Made by a program: the position numbers and the translations under genes. Shown here piece after piece: positions 36,457-44,841 of a stretch of DNA of 64,000 nt. The DNA is taken from assembly GCF_900102675.1 (NCBI RefSeq), contig NZ_FMYX01000001.1, forward strand, positions 1-64,000, read 5' to 3'. The first letter of the stretch is position 1; each line of letters begins with the position of its first letter. The notes under the pieces were generated by a model. That model saw nothing but the letters and a program-made list of their open reading frames with translations. It was not told the DNA's origin and searched no databases. The DNA comes from Pseudomonas guariconensis (lineage in GTDB: Bacteria; Pseudomonadota; Gammaproteobacteria; Pseudomonadales; Pseudomonadaceae).

Positions 36457-36493
36457 AACGCCACGCCGTCCTCCAGGGGGACGGCGTGGCGTT
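36457..36493 (-). terminator. Terminator-like hairpin after ribBX
   Basis: AACGCCACGCCGTCC (36457-36471) and GGACGGCGTGGCGTT (36479-36493) form a perfect 15-bp stem with a 7-nt loop. It lies about 75 bases beyond the ribBX stop; on that strand only TTT follows. Confidence 0.7.
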
Positions 36494-36566
36494 CTCAAGC
36501 GGTGGGTTGTGTGTTTACCCGCGAAGCACACCGCAGAGCAGGACGGTGGCTGTCACGGGTGTCGGC

Positions 36567-37688
36567 TCAGTTGAACTCGGCGGGCTCGAAGGGAATGCTC
36601 TGCACCACCTCCAGCTCGTATCCGGCCAGGCCTGCGTATTTGAGCGGTGGCCCCAGGTGTCGCAGTTTGCCCACGCCCAAGTCCTGGAGAATCTGGGCGC
36701 CAGTGCCCACTTCGGAGTAGACCTTCGACTGGCCTCGTTGGAATGGCTTGATCGGCTGGGTCAGCTGCGGCACGCGTTCGAGCAGGGCCTGGGAGGACTC
36801 GTGGTTGGCCAGGATCACCACCACGCCCGTGCCTTCGGTGGCGACCTTTTGCAAGGCTGCCCACAAAGTCCAGTTGGCGGGCCCTGCGTATTCGGCGCCG
36901 ACCAGGTCGCGTAAGGGGTCGATGACATGCACCCGTACCAGGGTCGGCTGTTCTCGACGGATATCACCCATCACCATGGCCATGTGCACGCCACCGTCGA
37001 TGCGATCTTCGTAGGTCACCAGGCGGAAGGTACCGTGCACGGTGGGCAGTTCGCGCTCGCCGATGCGTTTGATGGTCTGCTCGTTGCTCAGCCGGTAGTG
37101 GATCAGGTCGGCGATGGTGCCGATCTTGATGCCGTGGCGTTCGGCGAACACTTCCAGGTCCGGGCGGCGCGCCATGGTGCCGTCGTCGTTGAGCACTTCG
37201 ACGATCACCGAGGCGGGGGTGAATCCGGCCAGGCGCGCCAGGTCGCAGCCGGCTTCGGTGTGCCCGGCGCGGGTCAGCACGCCGCCTTCGCGGGCGCGCA
37301 AGGGGAAGATATGCCCTGGTTGGACGAGGTCCTCAGGACGTGCGTCGGGCGCCATGGCGGCGGCGACGGTACGGGCTCGGTCGGCGGCCGAGATGCCTGT
37401 GGTGACGCCGGTGGCGGCTTCGATAGAGACGGTGAACGCTGTGCTGAACACACTGCCGTTGGCCGGCACCATCTGCTCCAGGCCCAGACGCTGGCAGTGC
37501 TCGTCGGTCAGGGTCAGGCAGATCAGCCCGCGTGCCTCGCGGGCCATGAAGTTGATGGCCTGGGCGTCACAGCGCTCGGCGGCGATCAGCAGGTCGCCTT
37601 CGTTTTCACGGTCCTCGTCGTCCACCAGCAGGACCATCTTGCCCTGGCGGTAGTCCTCGAGGAGTTCTTCGATGCTGTTGAAAGCCAT
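36567..37688 (-). CDS. ribBX: 3,4-dihydroxy-2-butanone-4-phosphate synthase with degenerate GTP cyclohydrolase II domain (RibBX-like)
   Basis: A 373-residue RibB-RibA-type fusion. The DHBP synthase domain, about residues 1-200, is intact: [11 protein letters not shown] at 23-33, the [10 protein letters not shown] segment, and [16 protein letters not shown]. The C-terminal domain, about 205-373, has the GTP cyclohydrolase II outline ([20 protein letters not shown]) but lacks the Cys-rich zinc motif needed for catalysis, as in proteins called RibBX. It supplies the ribulose-phosphate arm of riboflavin synthesis. As an operator-linked paralogue next to flavin-dependent oxygenase genes, it probably boosts FMN supply for that pathway. 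The ATG at 37688 is preferred. Confidence 0.88.
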   Translation of the reverse strand: MAFNSIEELLEDYRQGKMVLLVDDEDRENEGDLLIAAERCDAQAINFMAREARGLICLTLTDEHCQRLGLEQMVPANGSVFSTAFTVSIEAATGVTTGISAADRARTVAAAMAPDARPEDLVQPGHIFPLRAREGGVLTRAGHTEAGCDLARLAGFTPASVIVEVLNDDGTMARRPDLEVFAERHGIKIGTIADLIHYRLSNEQTIKRIGERELPTVHGTFRLVTYEDRIDGGVHMAMVMGDIRREQPTLVRVHVIDPLRDLVGAEYAGPANWTLWAALQKVATEGTGVVVILANHESSQALLERVPQLTQPIKPFQRGQSKVYSEVGTGAQILQDLGVGKLRHLGPPLKYAGLAGYELEVVQSIPFEPAEFN

Positions 37689-37719
37689 GCTGCACACTCG
37701 CTGTGGTAGGGTGATTTTT

Positions 37720-37731
37720 ATGGTATACCAT
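37720..37731. promoter_or_regulatory. GntR-type operator, site 2 (ribBX / DUF1330 divergent promoter)
   Basis: A perfect palindrome, ATGGTATACCAT, midway between two divergent starts (32 bases from ribBX, 35 from the DUF1330 gene). One regulator molecule here could control both directions. Confidence 0.75.
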
Positions 37732-37765
37732 CATACACAAATAACCGTTCACAGGAGAGCGATGG

Positions 37766-38059
37766 ATGAAGGCCTACTGGATTGCCCACGTGAATGTCAC
37801 CGACCCTGAGCAGTACCAGCACTACACCCAGCGCGCCCCCGCGGCCTTCGCCGCGTTCGGCGGGCGCCTGCTGGCCCGTGGCGGGCGCAGCGAGGCGATG
37901 GAAGGACGGCCCACGCCACAGCGTAGCGTGGTGATCGAGTTCGATTCATACGAACAAGCGGTGGCGTGCTACCGGTCCGAGGCATACCAGGAGGCTTGCC
38001 GGCATCGGCAGGGAGTGGCGACGGCCGAGGTGATCATCGTCGAGGGCATTGCGCCCTGA
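37766..38059 (+). CDS. DUF1330 domain protein
   Basis: A 97-residue protein of the dimeric ferredoxin-like (ABM-type) fold: MKAYWIAHVNVTDPEQYQHY, later RSVVIEFDSYEQAVACYRSE. DUF1330 proteins have no settled function; related small barrels act as monooxygenases, isomerases or lactone-handling enzymes. It shares a single operator-bearing promoter region with ribBX, so it is placed in the flavin-monooxygenase regulon and may process an unstable ring-opening intermediate. That role is inference. Confidence 0.8.
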   Translation: MKAYWIAHVNVTDPEQYQHYTQRAPAAFAAFGGRLLARGGRSEAMEGRPTPQRSVVIEFDSYEQAVACYRSEAYQEACRHRQGVATAEVIIVEGIAP

Positions 38060-38086
38060 AACTACAAGGCGCAATGAGTGCAGGGC

Positions 38087-39439
38087 TCAGGGCGTCTTGA
38101 GATCGATTGCGAGGTCCTTGGCTGCCTTGGTGGCCAGTACACTCATGAGCTTGTTCATTTCATCCTGGCGACCGATGCCCGCTTCCGTGCCGCCCATCAT
38201 CACATTGGGCACCGGGGCTCTGGCGGCGGCATCGGCCCAGGCCTTGTTGATCTGCACCAGCGCATCGAGCTTGTTCTGCAAGGCACCGTCAGCCTTCAGG
38301 GACGCCTCACGGGCGTAGGCTTCGGCGTCGGCGGTGATCTTGGTGGCCTCGGCATTGACCCGGGCCTTGTCGCGCAGCAGTTCGGCTGTCTGTTTGTCGA
38401 TCTCGGCACGCCGCTTTTCTCGCTCGGCGTTGATCAGTGTGAGCTGTTTTTCCGTCTCGGCCTCGGTCGTGCGTTCGATCTGCTGGCGCAGGCTTTCCTG
38501 ACGCTTGGCCTCGACATCCTTGGCTCCCCGGGCGGACACCAGCTCCTTTTCTTCCTCTTCCTTGAGGCGGTTCTGCCGGGCCACCGCCAGTTCCGCCAAG
38601 GCCTGTTGCACCCGGACCATCCGTTGCTGGTACTGAGGGTTGGGGTCGATGTGGGTGACCCGCGCATCGACGACTTCTACGCCATACAGGCGAAATTGCT
38701 GCTGCTTGCGTAGCTCCTGGCCGTGCTTGTCGAGTTTCTTCTCGATGATGAAGCGGGTGGCGGTGTTGTCGCCGAAGCTGCCCTGGTCGGTACCGGCCTG
38801 CAGGATGGCGGTCTGTGCCGGCAAGGCGTCGCGCTTGATACGCACTTCCTTGCGGCTGGTGAGGTACAGGCCATTGCGCAACTGGTTTTCGAATTCGGCG
38901 CCGAAGTGGCTGCGGTTACCCGCGTAGTAATCGTCTGCGCTCATCAACGAGGCTGTGGCCTGGAGGGTTTCCTTGACCGCGGGCAGCAAGGCGCGTTGCA
39001 GGAAGTTGTCTGGCGTTCGGTATTCCTGGGCGATCTTGAGGAAGGCCTCGCCCGATGGCAGGCGAAACTGCGTGCTGAACTCGGCCTTTGCATCGACGTT
39101 GCCCAGGAACACGATGGGCAGGTTTGGCAGGACGATCGAAGGCTGCCCGCTACGCCTGTCCTCCTGGATGTCCGCTTGCAGTGCGGACTGGACCCCGATG
39201 GTGCGGCGCCAGACCGTGCTGCGTCCGAACCACTTGGTGGCGTAGCCCACGTCCTCGACCACTTTCTCTTCGCCGAAGATCGTGCGCACATGGGTCATCT
39301 GACCCGCTTCGTTGTAGAAAAACACGCTATTGAACAGCACAGCCAGGCCGCCAAGGGCGAGTACCGGGAGGGTGACGGTGGTGACGAGCTTGCGGTTGAT
39401 GCGAGGGGCGATGAATTTGACCAATGGAAGTTTTTGCAT
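38087..39439 (-). CDS. SPFH/band-7 (prohibitin-homology) membrane protein
   Basis: A 450-residue protein. One N-terminal membrane helix at about residues 20-38 (VTTVTLPVLALGGLAVLFN) is followed by an SPFH domain of about 200 residues. A long charged alpha-helical region at about 275-400 is rich in E, K, R and A (RLKEEEEKELVSARGAKDVE) and predicted to form a coiled coil. Such proteins oligomerise into membrane microdomain cages with proteases or transporters. The ATG at 39439 has an AGGAG site. It ends about 28 bp from the convergent DUF1330 gene. No partner (NfeD or protease) is adjacent. Confidence 0.85.
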   Translation of the reverse strand: MQKLPLVKFIAPRINRKLVTTVTLPVLALGGLAVLFNSVFFYNEAGQMTHVRTIFGEEKVVEDVGYATKWFGRSTVWRRTIGVQSALQADIQEDRRSGQPSIVLPNLPIVFLGNVDAKAEFSTQFRLPSGEAFLKIAQEYRTPDNFLQRALLPAVKETLQATASLMSADDYYAGNRSHFGAEFENQLRNGLYLTSRKEVRIKRDALPAQTAILQAGTDQGSFGDNTATRFIIEKKLDKHGQELRKQQQFRLYGVEVVDARVTHIDPNPQYQQRMVRVQQALAELAVARQNRLKEEEEKELVSARGAKDVEAKRQESLRQQIERTTEAETEKQLTLINAEREKRRAEIDKQTAELLRDKARVNAEATKITADAEAYAREASLKADGALQNKLDALVQINKAWADAAARAPVPNVMMGGTEAGIGRQDEMNKLMSVLATKAAKDLAIDLKTP

Positions 39440-39543
39440 GGGGAACTCCTTGTCCGAGGAGCGGGCATGCTGGCGATCGGTTGCGTTGGTCACCATCAGG
39501 TGAATCAAGCGTCGCTGTAGGGGTTGTCGCAAATCAAGAAGAA

Positions 39544-39571
39544 CAGAAGACCCGCCATGGCGGGTCTTCTG
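39544..39571. terminator. Palindromic terminator after the first NCS1 permease
   Basis: A perfect 28-nt palindrome with arms CAGAAGACCCGCCA and its complement, 22 bases beyond the permease stop. It insulates the permease from the SPFH gene downstream. Confidence 0.75.
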
Positions 39572-39592
39572 GGGTCAGGTGTCGTTGAGTGC

Positions 39593-41005
39593 TCAGACGC
39601 CAGCGGCGAGTTTGGCGCTCATTTGCCGGCGGCGGTAGGCGCTGTCGCGGGTCGCCAGCCACCAGTACAGTGGCGAGGTGACCAGCAGGCCCACCAGCCA
39701 CGACAGGTCGGCGCCATCGATGTGGGCGGATACCGGGCCTACGTACAGCGGGGTGTTCATGAATGGGATCTGCACTGCGATACCCACCGCGTAGGCGATC
39801 AATGCCTGGGGGTTGTAGCGCCCGTAGATGCCCCCGTCGACCTTGAAGATCGACTGGATGTCATAGTCGCCTTTGTGAATGACGTAGAAATCGATCAGGT
39901 TGATCGCCGTCCAGGGCACCAACACCACCAACAGCACCAGGACCATGTCGACGAAGTGGCCGATGAAGTCCGCCGAGGCGAATACCGCCACCACGCAGCA
40001 TGCCGCCAGCACGACCAGCGACAGTACCGCGCGGCTCTTGGCGGTGGGGATCCAGCGATAGGCGAAGGTCTGTACCAAGGTGATGATCGACAGTACCGCG
40101 CCATACAGGTTAAGGGCGTTGTGGCTGATCACGCTGAGCAGGAACAGCACCAGCATCAGTGGGCCGATGGCGCCGGTGGCGAGCTTGACGGCATCCATGG
40201 TGTCCATGCCCGCCGGGATCGCCAGTACCGCCACCGCACCGAACACGAACGACAGGCTCGAGCCCAAGGCCGAGCCCAGGTAGGTGGTCCAGAAGGTCGA
40301 GGACACCTTCACGTCGGCCGGTAGGTAGCGCGAGTAGTCCGACACATACGGGGCGAAGGCGATCTGCCACAGCGCTGCCAGCGACACGGTGGCCAGCCAG
40401 CCGGAGATGTTGAAGCTGCCGCGGGTCAGGAAGTCATCGCTTTGCACGTGGCTGAAGATGTAGCCAAAGCCCACCACGATGCCGATGCCCAGCACCCAGG
40501 TGCCGATGCGGTTTAGCACATGGATGAAGCGATAGCCGATGATGCCGATGATGCCCGAACCCAGCGCGCCGATGACGATGCCCACCGGGACCGGCACGGT
40601 ATCGACCACGCCATGCAGCGACTTGCCGGCCAGCACGATGTTGGAGGCGAAGAAACCGATGTACATGACCCCGGCGATCACCACCACCAACAGTGCGCCG
40701 AGCGAGCCGAACTGGGCGCGGCTCTGGATCATCTGCGGGATGCCCATCTGTGGGCCCTGGGCCGAGTGCAGCGCCATCAACACGCCGCCGACCAAATGGC
40801 CGACCAGGATGGCGACGATGCCCCACACCAGGTTGAGGTGGAACAACTGCACGCCCAAGGCGCCGGTGACAATCGGCAGGGGGGCGATGTTGCCCCCGAA
40901 CCAGAGGGTGAACAGATCCCTTACCTTTCCATGGCGGTCTTGCGGGGGCACGTATCCGATCGTGTGTTTTTCTATGAGAGGGGCCGATGTAGCTGCACGG
41001 GTCAT
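39593..41005 (-). CDS. NCS1-family purine-cytosine permease-type transporter (first copy)
   Basis: A 470-residue, about twelve-helix nucleobase:cation symporter-1 protein. Characteristic are the N-terminal DLFTLWFGGNIAPLPIVTGA, QGPQMGIPQMIQSRAQFG in helix 3, and ISHNALNLYGAVLSIITLVQ in helix 8. Family substrates are cytosine, allantoin, hydantoins, thiamine precursors and similar N-heterocycles. It is a close paralogue of the permease at 50948-52354. Unlike that copy, I see no TGGTATACCA-type site in its 240-bp upstream region. The ATG at 41005 is chosen over the frame opening at 41017. Confidence 0.88.
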   Translation of the reverse strand: MTRAATSAPLIEKHTIGYVPPQDRHGKVRDLFTLWFGGNIAPLPIVTGALGVQLFHLNLVWGIVAILVGHLVGGVLMALHSAQGPQMGIPQMIQSRAQFGSLGALLVVVIAGVMYIGFFASNIVLAGKSLHGVVDTVPVPVGIVIGALGSGIIGIIGYRFIHVLNRIGTWVLGIGIVVGFGYIFSHVQSDDFLTRGSFNISGWLATVSLAALWQIAFAPYVSDYSRYLPADVKVSSTFWTTYLGSALGSSLSFVFGAVAVLAIPAGMDTMDAVKLATGAIGPLMLVLFLLSVISHNALNLYGAVLSIITLVQTFAYRWIPTAKSRAVLSLVVLAACCVVAVFASADFIGHFVDMVLVLLVVLVPWTAINLIDFYVIHKGDYDIQSIFKVDGGIYGRYNPQALIAYAVGIAVQIPFMNTPLYVGPVSAHIDGADLSWLVGLLVTSPLYWWLATRDSAYRRRQMSAKLAAGV

Positions 41006-41207
41006 GACGGACTCCAAGGCAGGGAGGGGCGCAGGAATGTGCCCGGGTGCGGGCCGGCAAAGGGCGACGCGTTCTTGTAAGCGCGATCATGAGGGGTGGG
41101 AGCGGATCGATAAATTAGTAAATATGTGCCTACAAACGTTAAAAAAACTAAGGCTGACAAACGGTTAGCAAACGGCCGATGCAAGGGCCGGGCAGGGGGT
41201 GTATCCT

Positions 41208-41236
41208 TCATTTGACGTTTGGGACTCATCAAATGA
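41208..41236 (+). promoter_or_regulatory. Inverted-repeat operator of the Xre-RES module
   Basis: TCATTTGA (41208-41215) and TCAAATGA (41229-41236) are perfect 8-bp arms, 13 nt apart, overlapping the antitoxin ribosome site. It probably binds the Xre antitoxin or its complex for autorepression. Confidence 0.6.
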
Positions 41237-41244
41237 GGCTTTCC

Positions 41245-41748
41245 ATGATCGAGACCACCAAAAAGCCCACGCCACGCCGCGCGCGTTACGCCACCATCGA
41301 AGGCGGACGCAAGGCCACGTCAGGCAGCGAAACCGCCGGGGTGTTCTGGGGCTATACACAGACTCATGACCAACGCACCGAAGCACAGCGCCTGGCGCAG
41401 ATCCGCGACGGCTTGTCCGCCAAGCTCTACCTGGAGGTCAAGCGCTTGTTCGGCTTGCCCGAAAAACAAGTGGCCGAACTGTTCAATGCCTCGATCTCGA
41501 CCCTTGAACGCCGTGTGCGGGACAACCAGCCACTCGATGCCGTGGCATCCGAGCGTCTGGACCGGATCGCCGAGATCACCCACCAGGCCGTGGCGGTGTT
41601 CGAGAGTGAGGAACAGGCTGTGGCCTGGATGTCCCGACCCAACGATGCCCTTGGCGTCATGACGCCGGTGATGCTGTGCCAGACCGAGATCGGTGCACGG
41701 CAAGTGCGTCGGGTGCTGGCGGCCCTGGAGTGGGGCGGCGTCGTCTGA
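41245..41748 (+). CDS. Xre/MbcA/ParS-type antitoxin (DUF2384)
   Basis: A 167-residue antitoxin. The HTH-like central part is at about residues 60-105 (VKRLFGLPEKQVAELFNASI, then STLERRVRDNQPLDAVASER). The C-terminal DUF2384 reads AVAWMSRPNDALGVMTPVML. It neutralises the RES toxin by inserting its C-terminus into the active site and represses the operon. The ATG at 41245 has GAGG at 6 nt; the ATG at 41233 is also in frame. Its stop overlaps the toxin start (TGATG). A homologous Xre-RES pair is known in P. putida KT2440. Confidence 0.9.
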   Translation: MIETTKKPTPRRARYATIEGGRKATSGSETAGVFWGYTQTHDQRTEAQRLAQIRDGLSAKLYLEVKRLFGLPEKQVAELFNASISTLERRVRDNQPLDAVASERLDRIAEITHQAVAVFESEEQAVAWMSRPNDALGVMTPVMLCQTEIGARQVRRVLAALEWGGVV

Positions 41749-42218
41749 TGCTGGCCTGGCGTGTGGCCAAGGCCTCCCGGGCCGATGACCTGAGCGGCAA
41801 GGGAGCGGCCTTGGTTGGTGGCCGTTGGAACCAGGTCGATGTCCCTGCGCTGTACATGGGGCTATCACCGGCGATCTGCACCTTGGAGACGTTCGTGCAT
41901 GCCGCCGGGCGTCCGCAGTTTCCCTTGAAGATCACCTGCTTCGAACTGCCTGACGACCCCGCCCTGTACCTGGCGCCCGGGCCGCAGGACCTGCCGCCCG
42001 GCTGGGATGCGCTGCCCGCCGACAGCCCCAGCATGGCGTATGGCACGCGCTGGCTCCAGGCCCGCAGCCATTTGGGTCTGGTCGTGCCCTCGGTGGTGTT
42101 GCAGCTTGAACGCAACCTGGTGGTCAACCCCCTGCACCCGGCCGCGGCGCACATCCGGGTGCGCGAGGTGCTCGATTTCGTCTATGACGAGCGGATGTTC
42201 AAGGTACGCGAATTCTGA
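41748..42218 (+). CDS. RES-domain toxin (NAD+-degrading type)
   Basis: A 156-residue RES-family toxin. The motif residues from which the family takes its name are visible: R26 (GGRWN), with Y36 (ALYMG) and E47 (TLETFVH) close behind, and a Ser in VVPSVVLQLERN. RES toxins deplete cellular NAD+ and arrest growth. Translation is coupled to the antitoxin by a one-base stop/start overlap. It ends 6 bp from the convergent Lrp-type gene. Confidence 0.9.
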   Translation: MLAWRVAKASRADDLSGKGAALVGGRWNQVDVPALYMGLSPAICTLETFVHAAGRPQFPLKITCFELPDDPALYLAPGPQDLPPGWDALPADSPSMAYGTRWLQARSHLGLVVPSVVLQLERNLVVNPLHPAAAHIRVREVLDFVYDERMFKVREF

Positions 42219-42224
42219 GGAGGC

Positions 42225-42677
42225 CTACATGGGCAATTGCCGATCCTGCAGCACTTCCTTCATGACCAAGGTGGAGCTCAGCCGCTGCACATTGGGGATG
42301 CTGGTGAGCTGTTCGTCGTACAGCTTCTGAAACGCCGGCAGATCGCGAGTGACCACATGCAGCAGGTAGTCCGGGTCGCCGAACAGACGCTGGGCTTCGA
42401 CGATCTGTGGGATCGCTGCCACCGCAGCCTCGAAATCCGCTACCGGTTGGCGGGTGACCTCGCGCAGGGTGACGAACACCAGTGCGGCGAAGTTCAGGCC
42501 CAGCGCGCTGGGCGCCAGGCGTGCGTGATAGCCCAGGATAGCGCCGGATTCTTCCAAGGCTTTGAGACGACGGTGGCAGGGCGAGAGGCTCAGGCCTACA
42601 CGATCGGCCAGTTCGGTCACCGAGAGGCGACCGTCTTTTTGTAGCTCGGCAAGAATCTTTCGATCTGTTCTGTCCAC
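42225..42677 (-). CDS. Lrp/AsnC-family regulator
   Basis: A 150-residue regulator. The HTH is at residues 1-55 (DRKILAELQKDGRLSVTELA, then DRVGLSLSPCHRRLKALEES) and the RAM ligand-binding domain at 65-145 (AQRLFGDPDYLLHVVTRDL). The only suitable start is the GTG at 42677 (VDRTDRKI) with a GGAAGG site; upstream in-frame residues are not homologous. It is divergent from a LysE-type exporter across 110 bp, a standard arrangement in which the Lrp protein activates the exporter in response to an amino acid. Confidence 0.87.
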   Translation of the reverse strand: MDRTDRKILAELQKDGRLSVTELADRVGLSLSPCHRRLKALEESGAILGYHARLAPSALGLNFAALVFVTLREVTRQPVADFEAAVAAIPQIVEAQRLFGDPDYLLHVVTRDLPAFQKLYDEQLTSIPNVQRLSSTLVMKEVLQDRQLPM

Positions 42678-42787
42678 GAGGGAGAACCTTCCATTTTTTT
42701 GAGCGATGGCGGGAATATACGAAAGAAAATCCCCCGTTGAAATCCGTACTCTTTTTTCACCCAATCGAGTGTGAAGGAAGATTCAAC

Positions 42788-43402
42788 GTGGCAATCAGTG
42801 TGTTGACGGCGTTCTGGGCTGTGTCGATGTTGTTCGTGATCACCCCTGGCGCGGACTGGGCCTATGCCATCTCGGCGGGCATGCGCGGACGCTGGGTGAT
42901 GCCAGCGGTGGCAGGGATGCTGTCGGGGCATTTTGCGGCGACCTTGATCGTTGCGGCGGGGGTGGGCAGCTTGATCGCCGGGCATCCGCTGGCGCTGTCG
43001 TTGCTGACGTTGGCCGGTTGCATCTACCTGCTGTGGTTGGGCGCCAACTTGTTGCTGAGTCCGTCGGTGCCACAGGCGGGCGCATCGCACAGCCAGGAGA
43101 GCGGATCGCGCTGGGCACTGAAAGGGTTTTGCGTGAGCGGACTGAACCCCAAGGTGTTCTTGCTGTTCGTTGCGCTGTTGCCGCAATTCACCGACCCGGC
43201 ATCGAGCTGGCCGGTGTGGATGCAGATATTGCTGCTGGGCCTGGTGCACTTGGCCAGTTCGCTGGTGGTGTACCTGATGGTGGGTTACGGGGCCAAGGCC
43301 GTGCTGCGCACTCGGCCGGCGGCGGCCAAGGTCGTGGGGCGAGTGTCGGGGCTGGTGATGATCCTGATTGCGCTGGGGCTGATTGCAGGGCAGATGCGCT
43401 GA
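42788..43402 (+). CDS. LysE/RhtB-family amino acid exporter
   Basis: A 204-residue protein with about six helices and the family motif FVITPGADWAYAISAGMRGR, followed by GCIYLLWLGANLLL and GFCVSGLNPKVFLLFVALLP. It exports amino acids or homoserine-lactone-like compounds. The GTG at 42788 has a GGAAG site and starts at the first helix. Likely controlled by the divergent Lrp-type gene. Confidence 0.87.
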   Translation: MAISVLTAFWAVSMLFVITPGADWAYAISAGMRGRWVMPAVAGMLSGHFAATLIVAAGVGSLIAGHPLALSLLTLAGCIYLLWLGANLLLSPSVPQAGASHSQESGSRWALKGFCVSGLNPKVFLLFVALLPQFTDPASSWPVWMQILLLGLVHLASSLVVYLMVGYGAKAVLRTRPAAAKVVGRVSGLVMILIALGLIAGQMR

Positions 43403-43432
43403 AGCTGCCGGCTGTGACGCGGGGCGCGTCGA

Positions 43433-43996
43433 TCAGCGGATGAAATGCACCTTGCCGGTATCGTCGTTGCCCATGTAGATGCCATAGACCCCCGCCTGGC
43501 GTTCGAGGATATAGCGCTCGAGAATCTGCCGGATGGCGGGGTAGTAGATCTCGTCCCAGGGGATCTGGTCGGGCTCGAAGAAGCGGTAGGCGAGGGTCTC
43601 GGGGCCGTGCTGGCCGGTCTCTTCCGTGGCGATGGCGCGGAAGATGATGTACACCTCGCTGATCTTGGGCACGCTGAAGATCGAATAGGGCGAGACGATC
43701 TCGCCGCGCACGCCGCTTTCTTCCCAGACCTCGCGCAGGGCCGCCTGTTCGGTGGTTTCGCCGGCCTCCATGAAGCCTGCCGGCAAGGTCCAGGTGCCGG
43801 GGCGTGGCGGGATCGCGCGCTGGCACAACAGGTACTTGCCGTCACGCTCGATGATGCATCCAGCGATGATCTTGGGGTTGATGTAGTGGACGTAGCCGCA
43901 CCCGGTGCAATGCAGGCGCTCGTGGGTGTCGCCGCTGGGAACGCCCCGGGCAAGCGCAGTGGTGCAGTGCGGGCAGTAGCGCGGGGCGGTGGGCAT
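43433..43996 (-). CDS. Nudix hydrolase with N-terminal zinc ribbon
   Basis: A 187-residue Nudix enzyme. The zinc ribbon Cys are C8, C11, C30 and C33 (YCPHC; HCTGCGYVHYINP). The Nudix box G-x5-E-x7-REV-x-EE-x-G is present as GFMEAGETTEQAALREVWEE. Zinc-ribbon Nudix proteins of this size commonly hydrolyse FAD, ADP-ribose, NADH or similar. It lies 2 bp downstream of the GntR gene in the same direction and may belong to that operon, where hydrolysing FAD to FMN would suit the flavin theme. That role is speculative. Confidence 0.87.
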   Translation of the reverse strand: MPTAPRYCPHCTTALARGVPSGDTHERLHCTGCGYVHYINPKIIAGCIIERDGKYLLCQRAIPPRPGTWTLPAGFMEAGETTEQAALREVWEESGVRGEIVSPYSIFSVPKISEVYIIFRAIATEETGQHGPETLAYRFFEPDQIPWDEIYYPAIRQILERYILERQAGVYGIYMGNDDTGKVHFIR

Positions 43997-43998
43997 GA

Positions 43999-44751
43999 TC
44001 AGCGGCCTATGCGAGGATCTTTGAGGGCCAGGGGTTCGACGATGTCACGGACCTTGGCGTTGTCGTCCTGCTTCTGGCGCAGGTAATCCAGAGCCACCTT
44101 GGCGGCGGCGCGCACATGGTCGACCGAGGCCTGGTGGGCGAGCTGGGGATTGCCGGTCTTGATCGCCTCGACGATCTTTTCCATTTCCCGGTTGCTGGCG
44201 CCGCGACGGTTCTGCTGGGACACCGAGGTGGCGCGCAGGTAGCTGATGCGTGCCTGCAACTGGCGCAACTGCTGGGCGGCGACTTGGTTGCCGGAGCCTT
44301 CCAGGAGCACGTCGTAGAAGCCTTGCACCGATTCGAGCACCTGTTGCAGCTCGCCTTCTTCGAGGGCTTCGCGGTTGACCTCCAGGGCGCGCTCCAGGGC
44401 GCGGATGTCCTTGGCCTTGGCATTGAGGGTGAACAGCTGGACGATCAGGCCTTCGAGCACGCAGCGCAGTTCATAGATGTCGCGGGCGTCTTCGAGCGTG
44501 ATGATCGCCACCCGTGGGCCCTTGGCATCGGCGAATTCCACCAGGCCTTCGGATTCCAGGTGGCGCAGGGCTTCACGCACCGAGGTGCGGCTGACACCGA
44601 GGCGGTCGCACAGGTCGCGCTCGACCAGGCGATCGCCGGGCAGCAGGTGGAAGTTCATGATCGCCCCGCGCAGTTTGTCGAGTACGATTTCGCGCAGGGT
44701 AACGGGGTTGCGGTTGACCTTGAAGCTGTCGTCGAGAGGCTGGCGTTTCAT
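43999..44751 (-). CDS. GntR-family (FadR/FCD-type) regulator, probable master of the flavin-monooxygenase regulon
   Basis: A 250-residue regulator. The winged HTH is at about residues 15-80 (LREIVLDKLRGAIMNFHLLP; ERDLCDRLGVSRTSVREALR). The FCD effector domain of all-alpha type is at about 95-220 (ARDIYELRCVLEGLIVQLFT; QASVDHVRAAAKVALDYLRQ). FCD-type GntR proteins bind short palindromes of the TGGTnnnACCA kind. It is the only GntR gene in the window, and five TGGTATACCA-like sites lie within 15 kb, so I infer it binds them. The ATG at 44751 is used; a GTG at 44799 is possible. It lies downstream of the catabolic operon it probably controls. Confidence 0.88.
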   Translation of the reverse strand: MKRQPLDDSFKVNRNPVTLREIVLDKLRGAIMNFHLLPGDRLVERDLCDRLGVSRTSVREALRHLESEGLVEFADAKGPRVAIITLEDARDIYELRCVLEGLIVQLFTLNAKAKDIRALERALEVNREALEEGELQQVLESVQGFYDVLLEGSGNQVAAQQLRQLQARISYLRATSVSQQNRRGASNREMEKIVEAIKTGNPQLAHQASVDHVRAAAKVALDYLRQKQDDNAKVRDIVEPLALKDPRIGR

Positions 44752-44841
44752 CGATTGCGCTCTGAATGAGGCTGCCTGGCCACAACTTGAGAGCACCACG
44801 AACCTGGGGCGCTCTCCTTGCGTGGTTCGAACAGCCCGCTG

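Larger units (their letters stand above)
36238..36566. other. 329-bp regulatory gap between the ABC operon and ribBX
   Basis: The gap holds the ABC operon promoter region, one GntR-type operator copy (36384-36395) and a strong hairpin (36457-36493). No gene is seen in it. Confidence 0.6.
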
